Source of the DNA: Paragordius varius
Lineage: Eukaryota > Nematomorpha
DNA length: 64,000 nucleotides
Direction of reading: 5' to 3'
NCBI GenBank assembly: GCA_964247055.1
Contig: OZ176056.1
Location: 2,046,001 to 2,110,000, forward strand
Shown here piece after piece: positions 22,201 to 32,200 of the stretch. Each line of letters starts with the position of its first letter. Within the stretch, counting starts at the first letter, position 1. The notes under the pieces were generated by a model. It saw only the letters and a list, made by a program, of their open reading frames with translations, was not told the origin of the DNA and did no database searches. Both the position numbers and the translations under genes were made by a program.

Positions 22201-24453
22201 GTTAATATATTTGATAATCACAATATGATAAAAATAATTTTGCATACTGATTTTTGCCAAAGATTTCGGGATTTGCTTTAGAAAATGCATTATATTAGGG
22301 TATGACAAAAGGGTTTCAATTAATATTCCGATATAATTAAAAATAAGGGCATAAGTCCCATACAAAATATATTAGTTATGACAAATGCAACATTAAAATT
22401 ATAAAATACTACCATATATTTAATGCAACAATATTTTTTACCATTCAACCATATATTGTTTGTTCCTCTTAAAATTTTTATAGCACAATATTTTAAATAT
22501 TTATAAGTCAAACCAGATTTTAAGACCATGTGGCTTATGTTTAAATTTTCTTTGACATTTAATGAATCATAAATAATTAGAAGATCTAACTAATCCCCAT
22601 CATATTAGAATAGAAACGTACGCCCAAACTTATAGGTTTAAAGATTAAATAGCCAAAATCCCTTAATAAAACAAAAAATATTTGTTGGAAAACTCCCCTT
22701 TAAATTCTTATAATCATTCATTACCTTATATAATCAATTTCTAAACCAAAATTCACAGAACCATTTAAACCTTCGGTATTTTTAACCTTGTTGAAAAACT
22801 CTTCTTTAAATTCCAAAAAAATCATTACCTTATATATTAAATTTCTTGGCAAAAAACTCACAAAGCCATTTACAACCTTCGGTATTTCTAACCTTTAAAA
22901 CCACCCATCAAAAAACTTCAACACAAATCATTCGCTTATATATTCAATTTCTTAGCCAAAAAATTCACAAAACCATTTACAACCTTCGGTATTTTTAACC
23001 GTTAAACCACATTTCAAACCTTTAAATTCTAATATCATATTCAATTCTTAACCAAACCAAAACTCACAATAACCGTTAAACCACATTTCAAACCTTTAAA
23101 TTCTAATATCATATTCAATTCTTAACCAAACCAAAACTCACAATAACCGTTAAAACCACATTTCTAACCTTTAAAACTTTAAAAACCACAAAACCTCAAC
23201 ACAATTTTTTTCAAATCTAAACCTGATCCACTCCAAGCCAGGGTAGGAACATGAGCGCTTTGTGCAATCAGAGTAGAGGCTATTTTATCACCCAGGGCAT
23301 GCATAGCAAATGCCGAAGGGCCCAAGAAGGCCAGGCAGCGGTCCGCTAAAGCAAAGGGCAGGGCCGGATTTTCACTGGCATGACCCCAACCGGCCCAAAC
23401 TGCATCCGCCCCTGTCCGCACACAAATCTCTACAATGAGTTCAACGTTGGCGTAATTGTGATTGTTGGAACCGCCTGGAACAGGGACATATTGATCCGCC
23501 ATTTTTATGTACTCTATTATTCATATTCATATTATTATTAAGGGGAAATTTATATATATATATATTGAAAGAAAGGTATATTTTAATATTTGGAAACAAA
23601 GAGATGGTTTTCTATTTCAATTATTTGTATTCAAATTATTTAATAGGATAACCTTCCCCATAAGAACCCCAAATGTTGGAAAAAAATACATAATTTATTT
23701 ACGCATTAATCATGCTTTTTTTAAGAATATATTAAAAAATTGTGAGATTTAAAAAATAATTATTTAAGTAAAATTTTTAAATTAAAGGGTGCATTAGAGG
23801 GTTTTATTATACCCACAAACAAGACATTTTTGGAAGGTGTTCATGGTTAAACGATTATATTATGGTTTAATTAAAAAATTAGAAAAGTTGATAAAAAACA
23901 GCAATATTTAATCATTTTATAAGCATTGTTTTTTAGAAAATTTTTTATATATGAGGTAATTAAAGGGGGTACATTTTTATTGGAAAATCAAAAAATTAAA
24001 TTGTCAATAAATTAATTTTTGATTTATATTTTCATTTCGAAACTTATGTTCTATAAAAAAATAAACTATGGAAAAACAAGCCGAATTTTAATCAACAGTC
24101 AAAATAAAAAAAAGTAATTTTAATACATTGTTTTTGCTTATAATGACGTATATTTTACCAGCATTAGCTTTTAAATCTTCGGGAGTCACCATGACAACAA
24201 ATTTTATCGCTCGTTCGTTTCGAAACATTTCGTATGCCCATCTTCGAATAGATCGCATACATTTAACCGCAGCTATACCATTGTTGGCAATAAGGATCTA
24301 AATTTTTAACATTATAAAAATTACCTTTTGAATTAGAGTGGTTCCCCCAAATTTTATAACAAATTCTTCGGGATTGGATAGCGTAAGCGAGCCATGTTTT
24401 GAAGCACTTATATTATTAATCGATGTATCCAAAACACTTATATCGGATGACAT
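10201..24453 (-). CDS. Acetyl-CoA carboxylase, copy 1 (5' part, exons 1-14)
   Basis: Acetyl-CoA carboxylase makes malonyl-CoA from acetyl-CoA and bicarbonate, the committed step of fatty-acid synthesis and elongation. The fourteen exons join in phase to about 789 codons. They carry the biotin carboxylase N-terminus ([31 protein letters not shown]), the ATP-grasp glycine loop ([14 protein letters not shown]), HLEVQ and [18 protein letters not shown], the catalytic core [15 protein letters not shown], the C-terminal lobe ([21 protein letters not shown]), [18 protein letters not shown], and then [12 protein letters not shown] and LSDGS ahead of the biotin carrier. Two low-complexity Ser/Asn/Thr-rich insertions (exons 4 and 9) interrupt the carboxylase domain. 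The biotin carrier and carboxyltransferase parts are not seen before the satellite at 7900, so the gene is partial here: either truncated, or continued beyond the array. The exons are intact and silently diverged from copy 2. Confidence 0.92.
10544..10614 (-). CDS. ACC copy 1 exon 13
   Basis: [20 protein letters not shown] then DAHR, joining exon 12 in phase 0 and ending in phase 2. Too short for an ordinary ORF scan; recognised by the GPNSY and LMNGS motifs. Acceptor CTCTAG, donor CACAG|GTAAAA. Confidence 0.9.
11064..11228. mobile_element. MITE family A (palindromic, about 165 bp)
   Basis: Almost perfect foldback: TTATTTCACACTATA, GCAATTCGCAA and AGTAGTGTATGG on the left mirror CCATACACTACT, TTGCCCAACTATAG and TGTGAAATAAG on the right. 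Same family at 18566, 35459 and 56612. Non-coding. Confidence 0.75.
11421..12487 (-). repeat. Tandem copies of the exon 12 3' end with donor
   Basis: Six extra, progressively decayed units of about 145-197 bp, each starting with the complement of ...GATTTAATACGTGAAGGCAT...GTACAG|GTTAG. Units begin near 11421, 11605, 11750, 11932, 12116 and 12313; the real exon end is at 12488. The unit at 12313 still encodes [15 protein letters not shown] followed by an intact GT donor. Confidence 0.85.
12488..12673 (-). CDS. ACC copy 1 exon 12 (absent from copy 2)
   Basis: 62 codons, phase 0 to phase 0: [47 protein letters not shown]. Matches the segment after the carboxylase domain. Acceptor AATTAG, donor CAG|GTTAGT. 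Tandem partial copies of both exon ends lie on either side. Confidence 0.92.
12843..13200 (-). repeat. Tandem copies of the exon 12 5' end with acceptor
   Basis: Two further units, starting near 12843 and 13103 and about 260 bp apart, repeat the intron-exon junction at the start of exon 12. The first still reads AATTAG followed by codons for SEKPDTLIG. Together with the units on the other side they frame the true exon with decoy splice sites. Confidence 0.75.
13651..13664. repeat. LINE target-site duplication, left
   Basis: GTGTGACATAAAAT, identical to 15954-15967 and directly abutting the LINE. Absent as a duplicate from the uninterrupted copy-2 intron. Confidence 0.85.
13665..13935 (-). 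pseudogene. Inverted 5' piece of the LINE ORF2 linker
   Basis: On the minus strand one frame reads [20 protein letters not shown] and then [18 protein letters not shown], the linker region between endonuclease and reverse transcriptase in RTE-like and related LINEs. Its inner end overlaps the forward part by about 70 bp with a few differences. Confidence 0.75.
13936..15953 (+). pseudogene. LINE reverse transcriptase ORF (broken)
   Basis: Linker and reverse transcriptase from [20 protein letters not shown] on, fingers motif [32 protein letters not shown], palm motifs with the FADD catalytic aspartates, then at 15175-15320 a finger with C-x2-C, C-x2-C, H-x2-C and C-x2-C spacing ([25 protein letters not shown]) and [19 protein letters not shown]. 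The C-terminal region 15616-15932 resembles the RLKWxGHxxRR ... KGRPxxxW tail of many LINEs. It cannot make a full protein. Confidence 0.88.
15954..15967. repeat. LINE target-site duplication, right
   Basis: GTGTGACATAAAAT, the second copy of the 14-bp duplication. It ends only 7 bp from the exon 11 boundary. Confidence 0.85.
15975..16125 (-). CDS. ACC copy 1 exon 11
   Basis: One base plus 50 codons: [42 protein letters not shown]. Donor CAA|GTATTT; the LINE target-site duplication begins 7 bp beyond the exon end. Confidence 0.93.
16660..16985. mobile_element. MITE family B
   Basis: Inverted-repeat element between ACC exons 11 and 10. Left end ATACCATTTACAATTCAAAT...CACCCTAAAATTATGTGTTT; right end TTTATTTTAGGGTGAATTTA...TGTATATGGTAT. 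Non-coding and AT-rich in the middle. Confidence 0.75.
17226..17359 (-). CDS. ACC copy 1 exon 10
   Basis: [44 protein letters not shown]. Nearly identical to vertebrate ACC. Acceptor TTCTTAG, donor CA|GTATTC in phase 2. Confidence 0.94.
17583..17905 (-). CDS. ACC copy 1 exon 9 (insertion 2)
   Basis: About 80 low-complexity residues ([17 protein letters not shown]..., [18 protein letters not shown]...) precede the conserved block [20 protein letters not shown]. Animal and yeast ACCs have only a short linker here. Acceptor GTTTTTAG, donor CAA|GTGAGA. Confidence 0.85.
18260..18350 (-). CDS. ACC copy 1 exon 8
   Basis: 30 codons plus one base: [30 protein letters not shown]. Matches the family segment that leads into the carboxylase C-terminal lobe. 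Donor CTTCAAA|GTACAT, phase 1. Confidence 0.9.
18566..18725. mobile_element. MITE family A, ACC intron 7 copy 1
   Basis: Palindromic element (TTATTTCACACTAAAGTTGG, GCAATTCGCAACAC ... TGTTGCAAATTGCC). Present at the same intron position in copy 2 (56612), so it predates the duplication. Confidence 0.7.
18940..19222. mobile_element. MITE family B, ACC intron 7 copy 1
   Basis: Ends with GGGTAAATTTGAATTGTTCG...GGGTGAATTTCATTTAATGG. Shared with copy 2 at 57000-57272, so older than the duplication. Confidence 0.7.
19336..19509 (-). CDS. ACC copy 1 exon 7 (catalytic core)
   Basis: 58 codons: [37 protein letters not shown], then LPACQLQ. Contains the Glu, Asn and Arg residues of the ELNPR-x-QVEH signature. 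Donor CAA|GTATAT. Confidence 0.95.
19588..19815. mobile_element. MITE family C, ACC intron 6, copy 1 only
   Basis: TACAGTAAAAATTAAAAATA ... TTTTGTCTGTATAATTTAAAG with TTTTACTGTA at the end. The matching intron of copy 2 (57579-58194) lacks it. Confidence 0.65.
20131..20340 (-). CDS. ACC copy 1 exon 6
   Basis: Encodes [44 protein letters not shown] and AHVIEEMEK; the ATP/bicarbonate-binding core of the carboxylase. Donor GAAAAG|GTTTGA. Confidence 0.94.
20512..20710. mobile_element. MITE family B, shortened, ACC intron 5, copy 1 only
   Basis: Left end ACATTTGCACTTCGAATTCA, right end GAGTTATGTAAGCCCGAAAA...AGGGTGAATTATTGTAAATG. Absent from the corresponding copy-2 intron. Confidence 0.6.
21136..21246 (-). 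CDS. ACC copy 1 exon 5 (ATP-grasp loop)
   Basis: Encodes [20 protein letters not shown] and [11 protein letters not shown]: the glycine-rich loop that closes over ATP in biotin carboxylase. Flanked by TTGTTAG and CAG|GTAAAT. Confidence 0.94.
21648..21907 (-). CDS. ACC copy 1 exon 4 (insertion 1)
   Basis: Begins [13 protein letters not shown] and ends [20 protein letters not shown]. The end matches the family segment before the ATP-grasp loop, but the exon has about 86 residues where vertebrate ACC has about 35. The extra part is Ser/Thr/Asn/Gln-rich. Confidence 0.85.
21949..22194. mobile_element. MITE family C, ACC intron 3 copy 1
   Basis: Starts GGACAAAACGTACAAACAAT and ends TTTATGTTTTGTCTGTTGAA...TTTTTACTATAAATTAACTA. 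Shared with copy 2 at 59839. Confidence 0.5.
22680..23190. repeat. Minisatellite next to the ACC exon 3 donor
   Basis: Degenerate tandem units of about 80-120 bp with the recurring phrases ACCTTCGGTATTTTTAACC, CAAAACTCACAATAACCG and TTAAACCACATTTCAAACC. A shorter version lies at the same place in copy 2 (60570-60850), so the unit number has changed since duplication. Confidence 0.75.
23223..23513 (-). CDS. ACC copy 1 exon 3
   Basis: Starts in phase 1 with [15 protein letters not shown] and runs to PTLAWSGSG. Includes [13 protein letters not shown] and LGDKIAS. The protein is identical to copy 2; by eye the two exons differ at seven bases, all silent. Donor CAG|GTTTAG: reading past it gives different frames in the two copies, which fixes the exon end here. 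Confidence 0.93.
24159..24297 (-). CDS. ACC copy 1 exon 2
   Basis: Encodes [20 protein letters not shown] through [14 protein letters not shown], the first Rossmann-like strand of biotin carboxylase. Donor GCTG|GTAAAA, phase 1. Confidence 0.92.
24298..24324 (-). other. 27-nt intron in ACC copy 1
   Basis: GTAATTTTTATAAT...AAATTTAG lies between codons for IQK and ILIANNG. Removing it gives the exact family sequence; retaining it would add nine codons ending in an in-frame TAG. It is far shorter than the other introns of this gene. Confidence 0.85.
24325..24453 (-). CDS. ACC copy 1 exon 1 (start codon)
   Basis: Starts [16 protein letters not shown] and reaches [16 protein letters not shown], matching the conserved lead-in to the carboxylase domain. 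Copy 2 has the same ATG with an in-frame stop just upstream, which supports this start. The donor is AAAAG|GTAATT. Confidence 0.85.
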
Positions 24454-26177
24454 AAAATTTAAAGCGAAAAAACACGCGTTTTTACGTGATTGTATGATAT
24501 TGAAGCTGTGCCAATTTATTATACAAGAACAAGGGTACTTTTGTTCAGCTCAAAATTATTTTTGTAGGTCCTTACTTATGATTTATTTATAAAGTATGGC
24601 AAATACTTTACTGTTACAAAATACTAGCCAAATAAAAACTAAAAAATAATATTATAAATTCAAGATAAAAAAAGAGTTTATAAATTAGTTTAGAATATAT
24701 GTTTGGTAATTATGATTTGTGCTTAATATTTCGCGATTACATATAGGGTGATTATTGATCGAGAGTGCTCCCAATGGTATCCAAATCTTAAAACACGTAT
24801 TCTATGGCTTTGGTGCAGTGTGCGAAAATATTATATTTAAAACTGTATGATTTAAAAAAATTTACTTAAACCTATTTTTTTGTTGTATATTTTAGAAAAA
24901 AACTAAAATTCTTTATATTTTTCCATTTTAACACTTTATATCCTTTTGAGGTAGTGTTACAACCAAGTGCCCCTTAAAATATCATAAAAATATTTTTAGC
25001 GTTAGGCTAAATTTAATGATATGCTGTTTTAGCCTCTTAGTATGATAAAATAAGGTAAAAATGCCTGTAAACTTTTTTCCTTAATATTTTTATATCGCGA
25101 ATACAACAGGCAAATAAATGTATCATTATGAAAAAGCTTTCGGATTATAGAAATTTTTGATATTTATCTAATATCAGCTACTTGCTTCAATCATGTTTTG
25201 GAGTTATCCGTTAGAATTAAAAATGTTAACTGTAAAAATTATAAATATTTTTATCTAGAAGACATAATTAAACAAATTTCAGTCAAATTGATTTTAAAAC
25301 AGTTATGTTACGAAAATCTCTGGATTAGAAAACCCCCTCAACATGCCATCTCGTACAGATAATGTAATAAATTGTTAACCATTTATTTAGTTTTGGAGTG
25401 AGTCTTTGGTTATAAGTGTGAAATTAAGAGTTAAGAAACTAGGATTTATAAAATATAACACTTATCTAATAAATTTAAAATTAATTTTTATTTTATGGTT
25501 CTGACGTACAAATACCCCAAAATATTTTTATCTATTCCACGTGCATAAAATAAAAGAAATGTTTATTCATTGAGGTAACATTTATAGAACAGTGGTTTAT
25601 ATATCAAAGGATATAGTTTGAAAAAATAAAAAGATAAAAGGGGAGTTAAATGGCTAAACTAAAATTATGTAATATAGGCATTTATAAATAATTTATTAAA
25701 TTTCAAACGTAAAAACAATTGTTTCCCGTTTTTTCCAATAGGGTAGATGTACATGTAGATATATTGTTTTAAACATTAATTTTTATAAGATTTTGTGAGC
25801 AAATGTTTGCCAATTATGATTTTCCTAATATTTCGCAAGTCGCACGTGAGGTCTTGGAGGGCCGCATATTGGACAAATCTGGCTTGAATCAATTTTTTTC
25901 GGAGCATGTTATGCGCCGTTTTGAGATGTATTTATAATTATTTATTTTTTTATAACACCAATGCAGTTTCTGCTTTTAATTGTATTTTACAGGTTACATC
26001 TAATATTATAAGTTACTTCTTAACGAATAACCTTTGTTTTATGTTACCTTCAATTTTAGAAATATAATCACATATCAAATATATTTATTGGGTAAACTTG
26101 GTGAATAGTGTTACTACAATATTTGATCTATAATATTCATGGAAAATCTTCCAAAAATATTATATATGACAAATAAA
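24454..26177. other. Gene-free block between ACC copy 1 and the micro-exon gene
   Basis: About 1.7 kb separating the ACC start codon from the stop of the upstream micro-exon gene, both on the minus strand, so it should hold the ACC promoter and the upstream gene's 3' end. It is nearly identical to 62002-63715 over its whole length, more so than most ACC introns. No confident gene; short plus-strand frames (24753-24845, 25803-25937) are not kept in copy 2. Confidence 0.6.
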
Positions 26178-26224
26178 TTATTCAGGTGGCGGCTTTAGAT
26201 TTCTAATGGCTTCTTCCAAAACTG
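26178..26224 (-). CDS. Micro-exon gene, stop exon (47 nt)
   Basis: Acceptor ATTTTAG; encodes AVLEEAIRNLKPPPE and TAA. Conserved with three replacements at 63716-63762. Confidence 0.8.
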
Positions 26225-29200
26225 CTAAAATTATGAATTAAATATAACATGAGCTAATATATATTGATAGTTTTGCTGCATGTTATATATATTTATCTAT
26301 ATATATACCTTTTGATATATCAGGATCCTCTGAGCCTAATGCATCTAGAATTATCATAAAAAATAGTTTATTTGGTTAAAGTGGAAAGTGTAGTAAATAA
26401 CAAATAAGATAATGTATTGAGTATTGTCAAATATTTTTTATATCTTAGGATGTATACTGTAAATAAAACTTCATTGTCAATTTATACCGAGGGCTTCAAA
26501 TTTTTAGTTCTTAATTATTTGGAGTTTTTTATGTGTGACAGGAATATCAATTTGCTTATATTACAATCGATAATAAATTACTTTCAACTCCTTGTGGAAA
26601 CATGGCGCCTATATCATTTAGAAAAATATATAAGTTATGCCATATAACCAACTATTTGATATATTTAAATTAACAATATTTTAATAAAAAAAATTATTTA
26701 ATTAAGTATTGTCAAGTTTTTTGATAAATTTTTTTCCTGCATTTTATTAAACAATTAATAAAAATTATAATATAAAAATTAATTACTTTCAGTTGCTTTG
26801 TCGATTAAATCTAATTTAAGGTAACATAATTATGGAAAAATGAAGCCCGCTATATATAAGGATCCTTTGTTGTTAAATGGATAAAAAGAATATCTTTAAA
26901 AATTGAATTTTGGTTTTTATAAATTAAGACCAAATATTTAAAGTATTTTTATTGAAAACACTCATTTTGGATTTATATAGCATGGATGTTCTTTCAAATT
27001 AAAACTATAAATATCCCTATATTGTGATTAACTTTTAGATATACAGTAAAAATTGGATTATACAGACTAAATGTAATTTCAAAATACAACCATACTTTTT
27101 ATACCTTTATTTTTCTTATATAAAATATTTACTACCCATAAAATATAAAATTGATTGTTTTTTCAATATTCATCAGATGACTTAAAAATAAGATTTGATA
27201 GTTGTCTTTTAGAAAAAAATGTCTACGTTTTGTCCGTGTACTTCCAATTTTTACTGTATTAGTAAAAAACTGATAAATAATAAAATGCTATTAAAAATTA
27301 ATTAAATTATTATAAATTTATTTTAAGCCTAAATAAAATTTTTTTGGGAAGTTGTTGCGTTTGTTAAAAAGATAATCTTTATGTCACCTTGAATAGTGTC
27401 CATCATATCTATATAAATATTGTTTAAAGCCAAAAATATTATTTTTATATATTAAAGTCTGCAATAAAATTAGACATGCAAAAAATATACTGCTAATGCG
27501 CTCTTTCAACGCTATATATATAATTTATTAAATTTGTTGAATTTTTTTCAATTTTTAGTATTATAAAGCATACATTTTATGGATATCTTCATGCCATCTA
27601 TGAAATAGATTACATAAATATTGAATTTACAAAACACAAAAAAGGTAATCTAACAAAAATCTTTCTCAAATATAAAAGAGTACTTGAAAAGTACATGTCA
27701 TTTTTTTCAAAATTAACAATTTTAATCCTATATGTGCGGTTGGAAAATCAGCGTGTCTCTGAAACCTAAATGGCTTAAATAAATATATTTTAAAAACCGG
27801 CAGTTTTAATAATTATTCGAATTTATTGTTATTAATAATTTAGGTGATTTTAAACTAATGTCGTCAATTAATACACAATAATTATTTTGAGCATTATATA
27901 AATTTCTTAACTTATCACAAAATTTATCCCAATGTGGACTCTTATAGTAATCTTTACATACAATTATTTTTTTTATTACACCAATGTTTAATTAATTATT
28001 AAAAATTACCAATTTTGGCCCGATCTATATTAAATTTAATGATTTAATTATAATTTTATAAATTATATTGCCATAAAAATTACTTATATTTTCTGGACCT
28101 AATCACGAAGTAAAAAATTTTAATAATTTTTATAATGAAAACTATATATAAAAATATTTTACTAATATTCCGCGTTTCCTCCAAAATGTTTTTTGAATCT
28201 AAATATATATAGGGATAATTTAAATTAAAGATATTTAAAAAGTAAAATTAAAATTGCTACAAAATAAACATAAAAATCATAGAAATAAGATTGGACCCTA
28301 AAATGTATTGAAGAGTATATTGTAATACAAAGCTATTTTAATTCAAAAATTAAAGATCATTGAGCAAAAATCGGTATTATATGCCAAAAAATTAAAAATT
28401 TGATGGTATAAAAAACTTTATTAAAGTCTTCAGTAGTTCTTGGGAAAAATACAATAAACATCATATCAAAAAAAAAATCTTTTTAAGTTATTTTGTCTCA
28501 AATCTCATGATTTTATAAACCATTTTTTCAAACGCAACTAATTCTAGCCAAATATTTAAAATGTTTCTTTTAATTGAAAAAATGTTGCGATGATTGAATG
28601 TTGCTTTTGATTGAAAATGGTATAATTATAATTAAACGGGCTTTTTTAAAATTCAAATTAAATTTTAAAATATCAAAATATATCAGCTGCTATAAAGTAA
28701 TTTTAAAAACCTTATTAAAATCTTTATAAATTATTATAACATTCGTTAAGATATAAAAAATTAGATTTAAGCTTTTTCGATTTTTATGTTTTGAAATTTT
28801 TGTTATTACAAATAGGGTAAAGCTTTTAAATGTTCTACATTTTAAAAGAGTTAAAACACAAAACATTTGTTTCTCTTGGTTACTTGCGTTTATTTATCTT
28901 TTAAGGCGCTGGCCTCTCATAAGGATTTAAGGGAATTTGAGAGTCCATCGCAGTGGTATTTCCTTATAAATTTTAACAGGCTGTATAAAAGCACTTTTAG
29001 GGCCGCGGTTTTAATTAATCTATTGGCTTTATGCAAAAACCTAAGTCTCTTAAAAGCGTACAAGGGGTAGAAATTCATAAACTACGCCAATTAAATAGAG
29101 TGAATATGAAGACTACTGACCCGATTTATTTAAATTATCCAGCATTATAATGACCACATAGGCAACTCAAGTTTTTAGTAAGACTATGTTTTTAAACAAA

Positions 29201-32200
29201 CTTCTCGATGAATTATATAATTGTTTTTTACAAATACTTTATGCTCAATTCAATTCATTAAAGATAAATAACTCTTTAAGAATGTGTTTATGAATAAATT
29301 ATACATTAACTTTATACTTTTTATCATCATTCTTCCAATAAATTTTAATTAATAACAGTTGAATTTAGGTTTATATTTTATAAAAAATATTTTTTGAATA
29401 GTAACCATTAAAGATATCGGTTCCAATGTTAAAAACTGGTATTAAAAGTTATACTATAAGCCAGGTTTTCCAAATTTTAAGAGATAAGCTGTTTATTTTA
29501 AATTTTTACAACCCGATTGTGATTATAAACGAGCAGAAACCATTGAAATTTCGGTTCCACTTTTTTTGACTTGGTTTTCCGGGCGTTAGTTTTCATGTTT
29601 TGTCCTTATAATTTTAATTTTTATTAATATAGATTATAAGTAAGACATATACCTTCCATAAGATTGGATCCTTCTGCAGATGTAAAATAAAATAAATATA
29701 TTTGATACATCAGTAAATTACTAAATACCTGTATTCAAATTTTCGACATCTGAAATATATGGTTTATATCATTAAAATCATAACGATATATGTGCAAAAA
29801 TGATTTTCAAAAATTGTTCAATTATCTTTATAAGATGTGTTTTATAAAAATATTTAATATATAAGAAATTTAGAATTGAAAAACATACGCTCCAATATTT
29901 GTCGGCCTATAAAATTAAAGTGAAATAAAAATCTTTTTTTTGAAAAAAAGTTAAATAATATAATTTTTTGAATTGTACCTTGAACGATTCTGTCATGACT
30001 AGTTTTAAATCTTTTGCCTTATGTAAAATATTATAAAAAGTATACTTGGTCGAAGTTCTAATTGATATAGAAACGAATTATAAATTGTTAATTTAACCTT
30101 AATCGTATTTAAGTCAAATTTATCCAATCTAAAATAAATTTTGATAGCGGTATTTTATGTGTTATTTAAAGTAATAAAAAGTTTTTTGGTTACCTTTTTT
30201 TCAGAAAAAATATTTTTTTTTAACTTAATGCTAAATTAAATGAAATTTACAATCACAAATGACTTTATAAAATTAATTAATTCACTTATGTTCTTTAAGT
30301 GCTGATTACCCAATTTTATTTTTTGAAATTAATAAATTAACCAAGATTTAATATGTTATAAAAAATGAAGTCTAGATTACTTATAAATATGAAATAATCC
30401 CTGTATTTAAACAATTTTTTTATTATTTCAAAAAATATCGGCTTTTGAAATATAAATATTTCTTTTTTGCATTAAAATGTAAGTTATACCGCTTATATCA
30501 TCCTCACCTACATCATAGTCTAAATTTAGGGAAATATATATATATGTATACTCCATCAGAACTGGAATCAACAAAAAATATGTGGAGTCTTAAGAACTAA
30601 CTTAATTTCGGCCTTAAAATTTGAATATTGTCAACTGACCTTAAGTTTATGCATTAATCTTTACAAGGATAATATAAATTAGCCAAATTTATAAAATAAT
30701 ATAATATTTCGTGATTATTCTTAAACTTTTATGTAAATTATGGTTTTTTATTGTCATACATCTTTTTAAAGATGTCTATTTTGATTGCATATTAATTAAA
30801 AGGTTAAAAAAATTTTCATCAGTTTTTTTGGAGACCTATTTTTATAATTTGGTTTCATGTTGTGTGATATGGAATCATACATTTCATAATTGATATAATA
30901 TTTAGCCGACCTAGGGTTAAACTGCTTATATGTTAAAAAACTTTGGTAGCAAAAAAATATATGTGCTAAAAAAGTTTGGTTTTTAAAATTATTTAAAAAA
31001 ATTACAAAACATTAATAAAGGTAATATTAATTAAATTAATACTGCAATTTTATCTAAAAATTGTACATCCACCATATCATATCATATTTTTAAAAATTTA
31101 TGAAAGGCACGGCTAAGGTAATATAAACTAATAATTTTTTTTTAAAAAATCTACTTCTTTGAAGACCGGATGGTCCAGGTTGGGGTTCTGTGGCCTCTGT
31201 TTAAAATATAATTGGAAAAAATAATATGTATATCATAAAAATATTTAGCTAGTATTTTAATTAAAACCTGATGTGCTTGGGGTAATTTTAGATATGGTAT
31301 TATCAGAACCTGAAGAAAATATATTTTTTAAATAAAAGTATATAAATCACAGCTAATTTTTCAACAACAATAGTATTTTCTAATTTTCTTATTTATATTA
31401 CCATAAAATAATGTATAAATAGATAGAGCCGAATTAAAAAAAACCTTCAGTTGATGCTGGATTTACACTGGGCCCTGATAAAAATTAAATATTTGCTTTT
31501 AGTTATAATTTTTTTTAATTTTTGAACATAAACCGCCAAAGATACTTAGCTTAGGGTATAATACAGTCAAAAAAAGTAAAAAATGTTTCTAAAAATAACG
31601 GTATCTGAACAAATTTTAAAATTTGTTAATTACTTTGTCATCAAAAATTAACACTAATTTGTCATTACCTGGTTCTAACTGAGCCAATTCGCCTCCATCT
31701 AGATTTTTAGATTTATTTTTAATCATATCAATATATAAAAATTTCCAAAATAGATTTTAATTGGTTTCAAATAGTTTACCGAAGCAAATATTTCAATTAA
31801 ATAATTTTATACAATTTGCAATGTGTTTAATTACTTATTGTAATATTGAAAAACCAAAAATTACAAAACAAAAAGTTATTTTTATATGAAACAATCTAAT
31901 TATTATATATATTATTACCAGTATTAGCAATTGTTTCAACCAATTTAGCTGCTTCAGTGATTTCCACTATTTCAAAAAAAATAAAATTTATAAACCAAAA
32001 TATAATTTATAATATATGGTTAATTTGATAATCAATTTTTATATAACATATAATTTTTTGATCAAATATACCTCCATCTAGAATATTTGGATTTGTAAAA
32101 GATTATTTGAGTTTTACCTGTGAGTACAGTAGCTAATGTTTAAAAATATTTATTATAAATTACATTTTTATATAATTTAAAAATAATAGAAATTATATCA

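Noticed and set aside
24338-24592. 84-codon plus-strand frame
   Set aside because: Mostly antisense to ACC exon 1; copy 2 has an early stop in the non-overlapping part.
25803-25937. 44-codon plus-strand frame (MFANYDFPNISQVAREVLEG...)
   Set aside because: The frame is disrupted in copy 2 (63340-63470) and its few differences change residues freely, so it is not conserved as protein.
28867-29070. 67-codon plus-strand frame in a GC-richer patch
   Set aside because: No recognisable domain, no splice partners and no second copy to test conservation. Noted as unexplained rather than called a gene.
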